A stretch of 64,000 nucleotides of DNA from Streptomyces sp. CB02366 (GTDB lineage: Bacteria; Actinomycetota; Actinomycetes; Streptomycetales; Streptomycetaceae): contig NZ_LIVT01000006.1 of assembly GCF_001905905.1 (NCBI RefSeq), positions 113,723 through 177,722 on the forward strand, read 5' to 3'. Of this stretch, positions 17,226 to 25,877 are shown one piece after another (position 1 is the first letter of the stretch; every line of letters starts with the position of its first letter). The translations under genes were made by a program, and so were the position numbers. The notes beneath the pieces are model-generated. The model saw nothing but the letters and a program-made list of their open reading frames with translations. It ran no database searches and had not been told where the DNA came from.

Positions 17226-18206
17226 TCAGCCGACGGAGCCGATCACCGGGTAGTGGTCGGACAGGTTCGTGTACGTGTACTCCTTGCCCCAGCTGGACAC
17301 CGTCCAGGGCGCGCTCTCCTCCTTGACCACGTCGTTCTTCCAGCCGGCCGGCTTGGCGTGGCCCGTGCGGTGCAGGACGTGGTCCAGGTCCTCGCGCGGG
17401 TCGTCGGGGTAGCGCTCGGAGGCTATGGAGTTGTCGCGGGTGTCGAAGGAGTACGGGTGGCCCGTCCGGGACTCCGGGGCGGACAGGCCCGCGTCGGCGA
17501 GGAACGACGCGTACTCGGCCGAGTGCCCGTCCACGTTGAAGTCGCCCGCCACGACGACCTGTTCGGAGGCCGGGATGTTCTTCGCGTCGAGGAACGCGTC
17601 CATCTGCTTGAACTGCCGGCTGCGCATCTGCGCCGCCTGGCCCGCCGAGCAGCCGGGGTCGGTCGACTGGGCGTGGGTGCCGACGACGTGGACCCGGGCG
17701 CCGTTGACGTTCAACACCGTATAGGCGAAGCCCTTGTTCGAGAACCAGTCGCCGCCGCACGCGTCCTTGAAGACGAACTGCTCCTTGCGCACGATCGGCC
17801 ACTTGCTCAGGATGGCCACGCCGCCGTCCTCCGGCGTCGTCGCCGCGTACGAGCCGCCCGTCGCGTCCCAGCCGCTCTTGCTCCGGCCGACCACCGGGGT
17901 CCGGTACGGGTACTGGGCGGCGGAGTTGCGCAGCAGCGCGTCGGAGGCCCCGTTGTCGAAGGCCTCCTGGACCACCACGACGTCGTTGCCCCGGAAGAAC
18001 GACGCCTTCGGGATCTCGGCCGCTCGGTGGTCCTGCCCCCAGTTGGGGTAGAGGTTCTTGCTGAAGAGGAACGCGTTGTACGAGAGCACCCGCAGGGGCG
18101 GGGTCTCGGCGGCCGCCGCCTGCGGGGCGTTCACGGCGAGGGTGGCGGTGGCGAGCGCGGCGGACAGGGCCACGCCGGTCAGGCGGCGGGACGCGGTGTT
18201 CGGCAC
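17226..18206 (-). CDS. Secreted sphingomyelinase-like phosphodiesterase
   Basis: A 326-residue exported enzyme of the endonuclease/exonuclease/phosphatase fold, close to bacterial sphingomyelinase C. GTG at 18206 is chosen because AGGAG sits six bases upstream and it yields a compact signal peptide (Arg pair, then LTGVALSAALATATLAV, Ala-rich cleavage site). A longer ATG start at 18248 is less likely. Catalytic-type motifs: LSYNAFLF, VVVVQEAFDN (metal Glu), HVVGTHAQS, VVAGDFNVDG and the terminal LSDHYPVIG with the general-base His. It probably cleaves phospholipid or sphingolipid head groups outside the cell. Confidence 0.85.
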   Translation of the reverse strand: MPNTASRRLTGVALSAALATATLAVNAPQAAAAETPPLRVLSYNAFLFSKNLYPNWGQDHRAAEIPKASFFRGNDVVVVQEAFDNGASDALLRNSAAQYPYRTPVVGRSKSGWDATGGSYAATTPEDGGVAILSKWPIVRKEQFVFKDACGGDWFSNKGFAYTVLNVNGARVHVVGTHAQSTDPGCSAGQAAQMRSRQFKQMDAFLDAKNIPASEQVVVAGDFNVDGHSAEYASFLADAGLSAPESRTGHPYSFDTRDNSIASERYPDDPREDLDHVLHRTGHAKPAGWKNDVVKEESAPWTVSSWGKEYTYTNLSDHYPVIGSVG

Positions 18207-18381
18207 GAGGTCTCCTGGGGTCGAGGGGGCGTACCGGGCGGTCCCCATCCAAGCAGCGGCAGTTACTCACGGGTAGACGCCGGATGGCACGAGTCTGTCC
18301 GGCCGGATGCCATCCGGGTCACCGGGCCGGCCGTACCGCCTCCCGGTCGCGCCGAGGTCGGCCGGGGCGTGGTGCCGGGCG

Positions 18382-18483
18382 AAGCTCCTGCGCCGCCTCA
18401 AGAGGTGTCGTGCCGTGGCGACGAGGTACGACAAACTCGCGGTTGGCTACGAGTCAACTGCCGTGATCGCAGCCATCGATGAC
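18382..18483 (+). pseudogene. 3' remnant of an IS5-type transposase
   Basis: In one forward frame the translation reads RLKRCRAVATRYDKLAVGYES followed by a short Ala/Ile-rich tail. That is the characteristic C-terminus of IS5-family DDE transposases (RxxATRYDKxA). No start, catalytic Asp or Glu region or upstream transposase sequence is present, so only the tail survives. The frame then runs on past the normal end into unrelated sequence. It marks an old insertion and deletion between the sphingomyelinase-like and DinB-like genes. The rest of 18207-18544 shows no gene. Confidence 0.7.
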
Positions 18484-18544
18484 CGGCCGCAGTCCGCATG
18501 CGGCCGCCTTTCGCGGAACACCTGAGATCGAGCGCGGCAGTGCG

Positions 18545-19051
18545 TCATCTGCCGGTGGAACCGTCAGCCTGCTCACGAAGGATGTCCGCGTGGCCCGCGT
18601 GGCGAGCCGTTTCTTCGATCATGTGCACCAGCACCCATCGCATCGATCGCACGGCGCCCGCTGTGCCTGCCGCCCGAGCGCAGGGACGGCTCAAGTCGCC
18701 ACAGCGCTCGATGATCTCGTTGGACCGTTCGGTGGCACTGCGGTAGGCAGCGAGGAGACTGTCCGCGCTGTCCCCCTCGGAGAGATCCATACTGAAGTCC
18801 GGATGCTCGACATCGGCACCCTCGAAGGCCCAGGCGAACCAGTAGAGCTCTGCCGCCGTCAGGTGCTTGACCATGCCGAAAACACTGGTGCCAGAGGGCA
18901 CTCCGGGTGTTCGGCCCTGCCTGTCGTCAAGGCCTTGTGCCTTTCCGGCCACTGCTTCGCGGACGTAGTTCAAGAACGCGACCAAGGTCGACTTCTCGTC
19001 GGAGTCGCTGCCAGGGGGGCCTGTGTCACCGCGTTGTTGCGTCTCTGCCAT
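18545..19051 (-). CDS. DinB-like (DUF664-type) protein
   Basis: A 168-residue four-helix DinB-superfamily protein of the actinobacterial DUF664 type. Signatures are LVAFLNYVREAV, GMVKHLTAAELYWFAWAFEG with a metal-ligand His, and RWVLVHMIEETARHAGHADILRE with two more His residues. The three His positions fit the DinB metal site. Such proteins include mycothiol-dependent transferases, though most have no known substrate. It is transcribed alone, next to the IS remnant. Its last residues (DGSTGR) are not obviously truncated. Confidence 0.8.
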   Translation of the reverse strand: MAETQQRGDTGPPGSDSDEKSTLVAFLNYVREAVAGKAQGLDDRQGRTPGVPSGTSVFGMVKHLTAAELYWFAWAFEGADVEHPDFSMDLSEGDSADSLLAAYRSATERSNEIIERCGDLSRPCARAAGTAGAVRSMRWVLVHMIEETARHAGHADILREQADGSTGR

Positions 19052-19143
19052 CGAGGCACACTAGCTTGATCCACTTTCGAAACGCCCCCTAAAGGTTGTT
19101 GCGGAACTGGACGAACGCTGATTACCCGCCATGATCCGAGTCC

Positions 19144-19183
19144 TCACGAGCGTCGGTTCGCCCGCTTTCGCGGGTGCTCGTGA
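19144..19183. terminator. Hairpin downstream of the sortase gene
   Basis: TCACGAGC (19144-19151) pairs with GCTCGTGA (19176-19183). Inside is a second stem CCCGC/GCGGG with a TTTC loop. It lies after the sortase stop in the minus direction and before the DinB-like gene start, so it likely separates their transcripts. Confidence 0.4.
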
Positions 19184-19252
19184 CGCTGACGGTGAAGTGC
19201 TCCGCGGTCTCTGCTCCCCTTCTGCGACAACCTTGAGGAGACGCCGCCCCTT

Positions 19253-19936
19253 TCAGGCCAAGGAGCCGTACACGACGAGGTTGTCGACCGTGTGGCCCTC
19301 GGCGTCGAACTCGCCGTCGCAGGTGATGAGCCGCAGGGTGCTGTCCTTCGTCGGACCGTAGATCCTCCGGGTGGGGAACGCCTTCTTGCTGACCGCCTCC
19401 TTGCCGGTGACCGTGTACCGCAGGGTCTTCCCCGCCCCGTCCCTGACCAGCACCTCGGCGCCCTCGCGGATGGTCTTGAGGTCGTGGAAGACGGCACGTC
19501 CGAAGCGGGTGTCGTTGTGGCCGATCAGCACGGCCGGGCCCGGTTCGCCGGGCGCGGACCCGCCGCTGTACCAGCCCACCGTCATGCCTTTCTCCGCCGG
19601 CGGCACCTCGACCGTGCCGTCCGCGTTGAGCCCCAGCTCCATCAGGGTGCTCCGCACGCCGATGGAGGGGATCGAGACCTCGACGGGCGCCGACCGGGTC
19701 GCCCCGTCCTTCCCGGCGGGGTCCGCCGATTCGTTCGAGCCGGTGGCACCGGCGGCTGTGTCGGGCCCCGGGCGGGAGCCGCCCTGTGCGGCGGGGGCGG
19801 AGGCGGACGGTCCGCCGGACGCGTCGGCAGCGGGCGCGGAGGGCCCGGCGGACGAGCAGCCGGTCAGCGCGGCGCAGGCCGCGAGGGCGGTGAACAGGGC
19901 GGCCCACCGGAAGCGGTGGGGCGTACAGGACGGCAC
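19253..19936 (-). CDS. Class F sortase (lipoprotein-type signal)
   Basis: A 227-residue sortase of the actinobacterial class F group. The N-terminus has a hydrophobic stretch ending in LAACAALTGCSS, a lipobox, so it is probably lipid-anchored outside the membrane. A Ser/Ala/Pro/Gly-rich spacer leads to the catalytic domain at about residue 85. The active-site His is in AVLIGHNDTRFG, the Cys in LRLITCDGEF, and a downstream Arg/His-rich segment completes it. Start GTG at 19936 with GGAG five bases upstream. It follows a repeat-rich surface protein gene on the same strand, its plausible partner or co-regulated neighbour. Confidence 0.88.
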   Translation of the reverse strand: MPSCTPHRFRWAALFTALAACAALTGCSSAGPSAPAADASGGPSASAPAAQGGSRPGPDTAAGATGSNESADPAGKDGATRSAPVEVSIPSIGVRSTLMELGLNADGTVEVPPAEKGMTVGWYSGGSAPGEPGPAVLIGHNDTRFGRAVFHDLKTIREGAEVLVRDGAGKTLRYTVTGKEAVSKKAFPTRRIYGPTKDSTLRLITCDGEFDAEGHTVDNLVVYGSLA

Positions 19937-20049
19937 AGAGGACTCCGGAACGGGGTGGGGAGGGAGGGGGGCGGCGCGGACCGACGCGCGGGCGTGGCGC
20001 CGCCCCGGTACGGGACGGCGCCACGCTCATCGGTGGGAAGCGGTGCGGG

Positions 20050-20547
20050 TCAGGCGGTGCGGCCGGCCGCCGAACGGCGGCGCAGCACGATCGTGCCCGC
20101 GCCCGCGAGCAGCACGGTGCCGACCGCCGACCCCGCGAGGACGGTGGTGCCGGTGCCGTCGCTGGTGACGGGCCGCTCGCCCGCCGCGACGCCGCCGCGC
20201 GGAACGGTTCCCGCCGGGCCGGCCTCCTTGGGCGCGGGCGCCGGGGCCTCGCCCGCCGCGACGCCGCCGCGCGGTGCGGTCGCCGGCGCGGCCTTCTCGG
20301 GTGCGGGCGCCGGGGCTTCGCCTGCCGCGACGCCGCCGCGCGGCATCACCGCGGGGGCGGAGTCCTTCGGGTCTGCCGGGGCGGGCTTGCTCCGATCCGA
20401 GGACGGCGCGGCCGGGGCGGGCGCCGACGCCACGGGCTTCGGTGCGGTGTCGGCGGAGGCCGCGGTGGCCGGCACGAGCACCGCACCGGCCGCGACGGCG
20501 GCGAGCACGGCACCACGCAGCGTGCGGCGGGAGGGGAAAGCGGTCAT
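20050..20547 (-). CDS. Repeat-rich exported protein with C-terminal membrane anchor
   Basis: A 165-residue protein with a signal peptide (RRTLRGAVLAAVAAGAVLVPATAASA). A Pro/Ala-rich body follows in which PRGGVAAGEAPAPAP-type units of about 20 residues occur three times. A C-terminal hydrophobic segment (VLAGSAVGTVLLAGAGTIVL) is followed by RRRS. This layout is typical of wall-spanning anchored proteins, but no LPxTG motif is visible. It lies 113 bases upstream of the class F sortase gene and downstream of a two-component system, all on the minus strand. No enzymatic domain is seen. Confidence 0.75.
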   Translation of the reverse strand: MTAFPSRRTLRGAVLAAVAAGAVLVPATAASADTAPKPVASAPAPAAPSSDRSKPAPADPKDSAPAVMPRGGVAAGEAPAPAPEKAAPATAPRGGVAAGEAPAPAPKEAGPAGTVPRGGVAAGERPVTSDGTGTTVLAGSAVGTVLLAGAGTIVLRRRSAAGRTA

Positions 20548-20651
20548 ACGGATTGCTCCATTCCATACTCGGCCCCGTGACGGTCCCGGATGCCGGTTCG
20601 CACCGGGAGCGGGGCATGCCGCCAGGCTGGCGTGGAGATATGAAGAAGCTG

Positions 20652-22736
20652 TCAGATCGCTGTGGTCATCCCATCAGGGGGTGTCGCGGGCAGCCGGAGG
20701 ACGAACGTCGAGCCCGCGCCCTCGGTGCTGACGGCGCCCACCGTGCCCCCGTGGGCCTCGACCAGTTTGCGCACGATGGCCAGGCCCAGACCGCTCCCGC
20801 CCGTGCGGCGGCTGCGGGACTTCTCCGCGCGCCAGAACCGGTCGAAGACATGGGGGAGATCCGCGGCGGGGATGCCGGATCCGGTGTCCGCCACCTCCAC
20901 CAGCACCGTCCCGCCGCCCTCGTCGCAGACGTCCGCGCGCAGGGTCACCCGGCCGCCCTCCGGCGTGTGCCGTACGGCGTTGGACACCAGGTTGCCCACC
21001 GCCTGCCGGAGCCGGACCGGGTCCGCGCACAGCTCCGGGCCCGGGGCGGCGGCCGTGACGACGAGCGTGACGCCCGCCTTCTCCGCCCGCGCCTGATGGG
21101 CGGCGGCCACCTGGCCCAGCAACTCCGGGACCTCGACGGCCTCCGGGTGCAGACGCAGCGCCCCGGCGTCGGCCTCCGCCAGGTCCTGGAGGTCGTCGAT
21201 GATGTGCTGGAGCAGCACGGCTTCCTCCAGCAGCGAGGAGACGAACGCCGGGTCGGGGTCGGCGAGTCCGTCCTGCGCCGCCTCCAACCAGCCCCGGATG
21301 TTGCTCAGCGGGGTGCGCAGCTCATGGGCGACGTCGCTCACCATGGCCTTGCGCTGCTCCTCCAGCCGCGCCCGGTGTGCGGACATGTCGTTGAACGCCG
21401 CCGCCAACCGTGCGACCTCGTCGTCCCCCGTGACGGGCACCGACGCGGGCTCCTCCCCGTCCCGCATCCGCTGCGCCGCCCCCGTCAACGCGTGCAGCGG
21501 GCGCACCAGCCGGGCTCCGGCGAACACCGAGGCGCCCACGGTGAGGGCGAGCACGAGTGCCGCCGCCCCGGCGATCCTGGCGGTGTTCGCGGGGGAGAGG
21601 TCGAATCCGGGCAGGGTCGCGCCCCCCTCGTCGCCGATGAAGAGGAGGGCGGGGGAGGCCACGTACGAACTGAGCTGTTCGCTGCGCGCCGTGCCCACAC
21701 AGGACGCGATGGCCCGGTCGTTCTCCCCGGTGCGCTCCGGGCCCTCGACCGAGGGCCCGGGCTCCTGCGGAGGGGCGTCACCCGGGGCGGGCGCGGGCGC
21801 CGGCCGCGGGACCACCGGCCCGGACGCGTCCGGCACGGCCACCGGGACCGGATCGCCCCACGACAGATCGTTGTTCAGCCGTACGCCCTCGCGGCCCTGC
21901 CGCTCCAGGCAGGCGTCGGCCAGCTCGGTGAGCGCGTCGAGCGCCTTCCGCTCCGAACGCGTCGGCGTGTCCAGGTCCGCGAGATCGCAGCGGGCGCCCA
22001 GCGCGCGCTCGGGGTCGTTGCCCACGACCTGCACCCGGGGGCGGCCGCTCGCGCCGACCACCACGTCGGAGGCGATCCCGGCCCGGTTCAGACACTCCAC
22101 CTGGTCGTCGGCCTTGCGCCGCAACGCCGCGCTGTCGGCCGCCGACAGCCGGAACGGCCCCACCGCCCGGGGATCGATCCGGTCGGCCGCCGCGCTCCGC
22201 CCGTCGGCGCCGCGCGTCGCCAGGACGGTGTCCACGGACAACGGGTCCACCACGGCGGACGCCTGCGGCGGAAGCGCCGGGGCGTCCGCCCCGGTGGCGG
22301 AGTCGGCGAGCGGCTGCCGGCTCTGCGTGGTCAGCGCGACCCGGCGGCCCGACTCCCGGGCCAGCTCCCGCACCGTGGCTCCGACCCCGTCCCAGGTCGG
22401 GTTCCGTGCCGCGTACTCCAGCAGGGTGTCGTAGATCCGGGCGTCCGCGGTGAGGTTCTGCCCCTGCTCCTGCTTGATCGCGCCCGAGGTGGTCTGGACG
22501 GCGATCCAGGCGGTGGCCGCCACCGAACACGCGGCCACCAGCGCCGAGACGGCGAGCAGCCGCCCGAGCAGACTCCGCCGCAACGGCACCCGTGCCCGCC
22601 CCGCCGCCCGTCGCCCCCCACGGCCGCCAGGACCGGCCGGAGCGTCGCGGCCCCCGGCCCCACCGGCCTCGCCGTGACCGCCCTCGGCCCCCGCCCCGGC
22701 CCCGCCGCCGTGACCCGCCGTCCGTGCCCTACGCAC
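20652..22736 (-). CDS. Two-component sensor histidine kinase
   Basis: A 694-residue membrane sensor kinase. After a Gly-rich cytoplasmic tail comes a first membrane helix (LLGRLLAVSALVAACSV). An extracellular sensing region of about 300 residues with scattered Cys follows, then a second helix and a HAMP-like segment (RLVRPLHALTGAAQRM). The phospho-acceptor is in VAHELRTPLSNIRGW (His near 471). ATP-binding boxes are VGNLVSNAVRHTPEGG, VADTGSGIP and TGGSGLGLAIV. GTG at 22736 overlaps the response-regulator stop by eight bases. The sensed signal is not deducible; Pro-rich insert PAPAPAPGDAPPQEPGP lies in the sensor region. Confidence 0.92.
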   Translation of the reverse strand: MRRARTAGHGGGAGAGAEGGHGEAGGAGGRDAPAGPGGRGGRRAAGRARVPLRRSLLGRLLAVSALVAACSVAATAWIAVQTTSGAIKQEQGQNLTADARIYDTLLEYAARNPTWDGVGATVRELARESGRRVALTTQSRQPLADSATGADAPALPPQASAVVDPLSVDTVLATRGADGRSAAADRIDPRAVGPFRLSAADSAALRRKADDQVECLNRAGIASDVVVGASGRPRVQVVGNDPERALGARCDLADLDTPTRSERKALDALTELADACLERQGREGVRLNNDLSWGDPVPVAVPDASGPVVPRPAPAPAPGDAPPQEPGPSVEGPERTGENDRAIASCVGTARSEQLSSYVASPALLFIGDEGGATLPGFDLSPANTARIAGAAALVLALTVGASVFAGARLVRPLHALTGAAQRMRDGEEPASVPVTGDDEVARLAAAFNDMSAHRARLEEQRKAMVSDVAHELRTPLSNIRGWLEAAQDGLADPDPAFVSSLLEEAVLLQHIIDDLQDLAEADAGALRLHPEAVEVPELLGQVAAAHQARAEKAGVTLVVTAAAPGPELCADPVRLRQAVGNLVSNAVRHTPEGGRVTLRADVCDEGGGTVLVEVADTGSGIPAADLPHVFDRFWRAEKSRSRRTGGSGLGLAIVRKLVEAHGGTVGAVSTEGAGSTFVLRLPATPPDGMTTAI

Positions 22737-23451
22737 GGGGGCCGGTCCTGGCCGGGTCGGTCAGCTTGTAGCCGACGCCGAAGACGGTGAGCAGCCGTTC
22801 CGGACGTCTCGGGGCCCGTTCGATCTTCTTCCGCAGGTTCATCACGTGCACGTCGACGGTCCGGGCGCTGATGTAGCGGTCGAATCCGTGCAGTTCCTCC
22901 AGCAGCCGCTGCCGGCTGAACACCCGGTCCGGGCCCGCCGCCAGGGCCGCCAGGATCCGGAACTCGCCCGGCGTGCACTCTACCGCCCCGCCCTCCACGG
23001 ACACCTCGTGCCGCTCGGGATCGATCACCAGGGCGCCGACGCGCAGGACGGGGTCCTCGGCCGCCGGCTCCGGAGAGGGCGACCGCCGGGCGCGCCGCAG
23101 CAGGGTGCGGACGCGGGCCATCAGCTCGCGCGGGCTGTACGGCTTGGTCATGTAGTCGTCGGCCCCGAGGTCGAGACCGAGCAGCAGATCGTCCTCGGTC
23201 GAGCGCGCGGTCAGCATCAGCACCGGCAGTTCCCGGCCCTCGGCCCGCAGGACCCGCACCACGTCCAGGCCGTCGGTGCGGGGCATCATCACATCGAGGA
23301 CGAGCAGATCGGGTTCCCGCTGCCGGACGGCGTCGAGCGCGGCCCGGCCGTCGCCCACGATCCGTACGGTGTGACCCTCCCGTTCCAGATAGCGGCGTAC
23401 CAGCTCGGCCTGCTTCCCGTCGTCTTCGGCGACCATGACGTCTGCGCACAC
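22729..23451 (-). CDS. OmpR-family response regulator
   Basis: A 240-residue regulator. The receiver domain has an acidic pocket in MVAEDD, the phosphorylated Asp at about 53 (LLVLDVMMP), Thr in MLTARS and Lys in DYMTKPYSPRE. The C-terminal winged helix has CTPGEFRILAALAAGP and RTVDVHVMNLRKKIE. GTG at 23451 is the longest start, though an ATG five codons later (MVAEDD) is equally plausible. It forms an operon with the kinase and is divergent from the NB-ARC gene, with only 125 bases between them. Confidence 0.93.
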   Translation of the reverse strand: MCADVMVAEDDGKQAELVRRYLEREGHTVRIVGDGRAALDAVRQREPDLLVLDVMMPRTDGLDVVRVLRAEGRELPVLMLTARSTEDDLLLGLDLGADDYMTKPYSPRELMARVRTLLRRARRSPSPEPAAEDPVLRVGALVIDPERHEVSVEGGAVECTPGEFRILAALAAGPDRVFSRQRLLEELHGFDRYISARTVDVHVMNLRKKIERAPRRPERLLTVFGVGYKLTDPARTGPRA

Positions 23452-23576
23452 GCCCCCGATCGTAGAGCGGCGGGACTACAGTGCGAGACCGGGGCGGGTT
23501 CCGGTGGACGGGGGCCCGGAAGGGAACCGGCACGTTCACCCGTCCGAGGGTGGCCGCACCGGTGGAAGGAGACGGG

Positions 23577-25764
23577 TTGAACAGCCTCGGTACCGACGGC
23601 GGCGGAACGGCGTACAACACGGTGTCGGGGGACGCCGTCATCGTCGGGCCCGTCCTGATGGCACAGCACATCGAGGGCCTGCGGCTGCCGGAGAGGGCCC
23701 CCGACGCCCCGCCGAGCCAAGGGCCACCGCCCAGCCGGGTGTTCGTCAACCGGACGAAGGAACTCGCCGGTCTGCGGGACGCGGCCGTGGCCCTGGCCGG
23801 CGAACCGGAGCCCGGAATACTGCTCGTGGTCGGCGTCGGCGGGGTCGGCAAGACGCAACTCATCGCCCAGAGTGTGCGACGGGAACTGAAGCAGATCTTC
23901 CCGGACGGGCAGCTCTACGTCGATCTGGAGGATCTGCGGCGCGACGGCGTCGTCGATCTCGCCGCCGTCCTCGGCCGGTTCCTGCGCGCCCTCGGGGTCA
24001 GCAGGGACTATGTGCCCGCCGGGCTCGCCGAGTGCACGGCCCTCTTCCGCAGCGTCGCCGCCGGTAAACGCCTCCTCGTGATGGTGGACAACGTCCAGCA
24101 CGCCCCGGAGGCGCGGGCGCTCGTGCCGCCGAGCGGGCTGCTCGTGGTGATCGGCCGCCGGGTCCTGCCGTCGCTGTTGATGGACGGGGCCGTGCTGATC
24201 GGCGTCGACCCGCTCGACGAGGCGGCGGGGACGGAGTTGGTGCGCCGCTGGCATGCCGACGCCGACGAGAGGACGGCCGCGGACGTCGTGCGGCTGTGCG
24301 CCGGGCATCCGTTGGCTCTGCGGGCCGCGGTGGAGTGGCTGGCGGCGCGACCGCACCTGACCCTCGACGACGTGGTACGCGATCTGGCGGCCGCCGGCCG
24401 GTACGGCACAGGCGGCGGGCCGGACACGGGGGGCGACGGCGGGCGGGAGGCGAGGGCGGCGGCCATGGGCGCGAGCGGGGGGCCAGGGGAGAGCGGGGAC
24501 GGTGTGGGCGAAGCGGTCGACGCGGTGCTGGACTCGGTGCTCGCCGAGGTGTCCGAGCACACCCGGCAGCTCTACGACCTGCTCGGAGCCCTTCCCGGCA
24601 CGACGGCGACCACGGATCTGCTGCGGGCCGCGGGCGCCGTCCGGGTCGACGAGGCGCTCGGCGAACTCGTCTCGTCGCGGCTCGCGGTCCTGGTGGAGTC
24701 GCCGGACCGTCCTCGGCGCTGCCGGTTGCACGATGTGGCCCGCGCCCACGCCCGGCTGCGCGCACGGGCGTCGACCGGGGACGGGCGGCGACCGGTCCTG
24801 CGGCTCGTCGTGGGCTTCTACCGGGACGCGGCGGCCCACGCGGACGCCCTGGTGCTCGGTGACCGCTTCAGGATCCAACCGCCACCGGACCGGGCCCTGG
24901 CCGAACTCTCCGTAAAGGAACCGCTGTTCGTCGACCGGTCCGCCGCACTGGACTGGCTGGACGCCGAACGCGTCAACCTGGAGCACGTGATCCGCACCGC
25001 TGCGGAGCAGGAGTGGTACGAGGACGTGTGGCGGCTGTGCGAGTCGCTGTGGTCGCTCTACCACAGCCGCAAACACCTCGCGGACTGCGTCGCCACCGGT
25101 GCGCTGGGGATCGAGGCGGCCCGGCACGAGGCCCGCCCCGATGTGGAGGTCCGGATGCGGAACCAGGTGGCCCGTGCCGCGTACGAGCTGGGCGACCTGG
25201 ACCACGCGGAGGCGGAACTGGCCGCTGCCACCGAGCTGTTGGGCCTGGTCGCGGACCCCCGGTTGAGCGGTGTGGTGTGGGAGACCCGCGGCCTGCTCGC
25301 CCTGGCCCGCGACCGGGCGGACGAGGCCCGCGAACTCTTCGAACGGGCGCTGGAGGCCAACCGCGCGGTGCCGGACCCGCACGGCGTCGTCGTGCAGAGC
25401 TACAACGTCGGGCAGGCGCTGGTGGCCGGAGGGCGATGGGACGAGGCGCTCGACGTACTGGACGCGGCGGCCGGAGTCGCCCGGGCCACCGGCGACGATC
25501 CGATGCTGCCGAGGATCGAGCTGGTACGGGCACGCGCCCTGGACGGGCGCGGCGAACTGGACCGGGCGGTCGCGGCGGCCGTCGCGGCGGCCGACGGCGC
25601 GGCGGAGCTGAGGCAACTGGCCAAATTCGACCAGGCGCTCGCGCTGCTCGCCTCGCTGGCCGGGCGGGCGGGCGGAGGAAGAAACCCTGCGGGCCGCGTA
25701 CGAGGAGAAGCTGCGGACGTTGCGGCAGGCGATGGGGCTGAGGCCGCCGGCCGCCGCGGACTGA
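23577..25764 (+). CDS. NB-ARC/TPR ATPase, frameshifted near the 3' end
   Basis: A STAND-type protein. It has an N-terminal segment NSLGTDGGGTAYNTVSGDA (a lead seen before many actinobacterial NB-ARC domains), then a P-loop VVGVGGVGKTQ at about 86-96. Walker B-like LLVMVDNVQ, a GxP-type CAGHPLALRA motif and a winged-helix-like region follow. Tetratricopeptide-like repeats run from about residue 480. TTG at 23577 is chosen for its AGGAG five bases upstream. The frame that encodes nearly all of it then runs through low-complexity sequence into the next gene. A +1 frame instead continues as EEETLRAAYEEKLRTLRQAM and stops at 25764. A GGGC triplet repeat at 25662-25673 marks the shift, so this is read as one gene with a frameshift or sequencing error. 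It is likely a regulatory switch protein. Confidence 0.7.
25662..25673 (+). repeat. Three tandem GGGC units at the frameshift site
   Basis: Three GGGC copies in a row. Removing one copy would join the upstream frame to EEETLRAAYEEK without a break, so a 4-bp expansion explains the frame change in the NB-ARC gene. Confidence 0.7.
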
Positions 25765-25877
25765 CCCGGGCCGCCTCCCGCCCCCGCCCGGCGTGGCCCG
25801 CCTGCTCCCTCCCGCACCCCGCCCGGCCCCTGCCCCCTTCCGGCCCGGACCTGTTCCCTCTTCCTCTTCCCGGAGCC

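Noticed and set aside
18207..18544. A complete insertion sequence
   Set aside because: Only the transposase tail is present; no catalytic region, terminal inverted repeats or target duplication were found.
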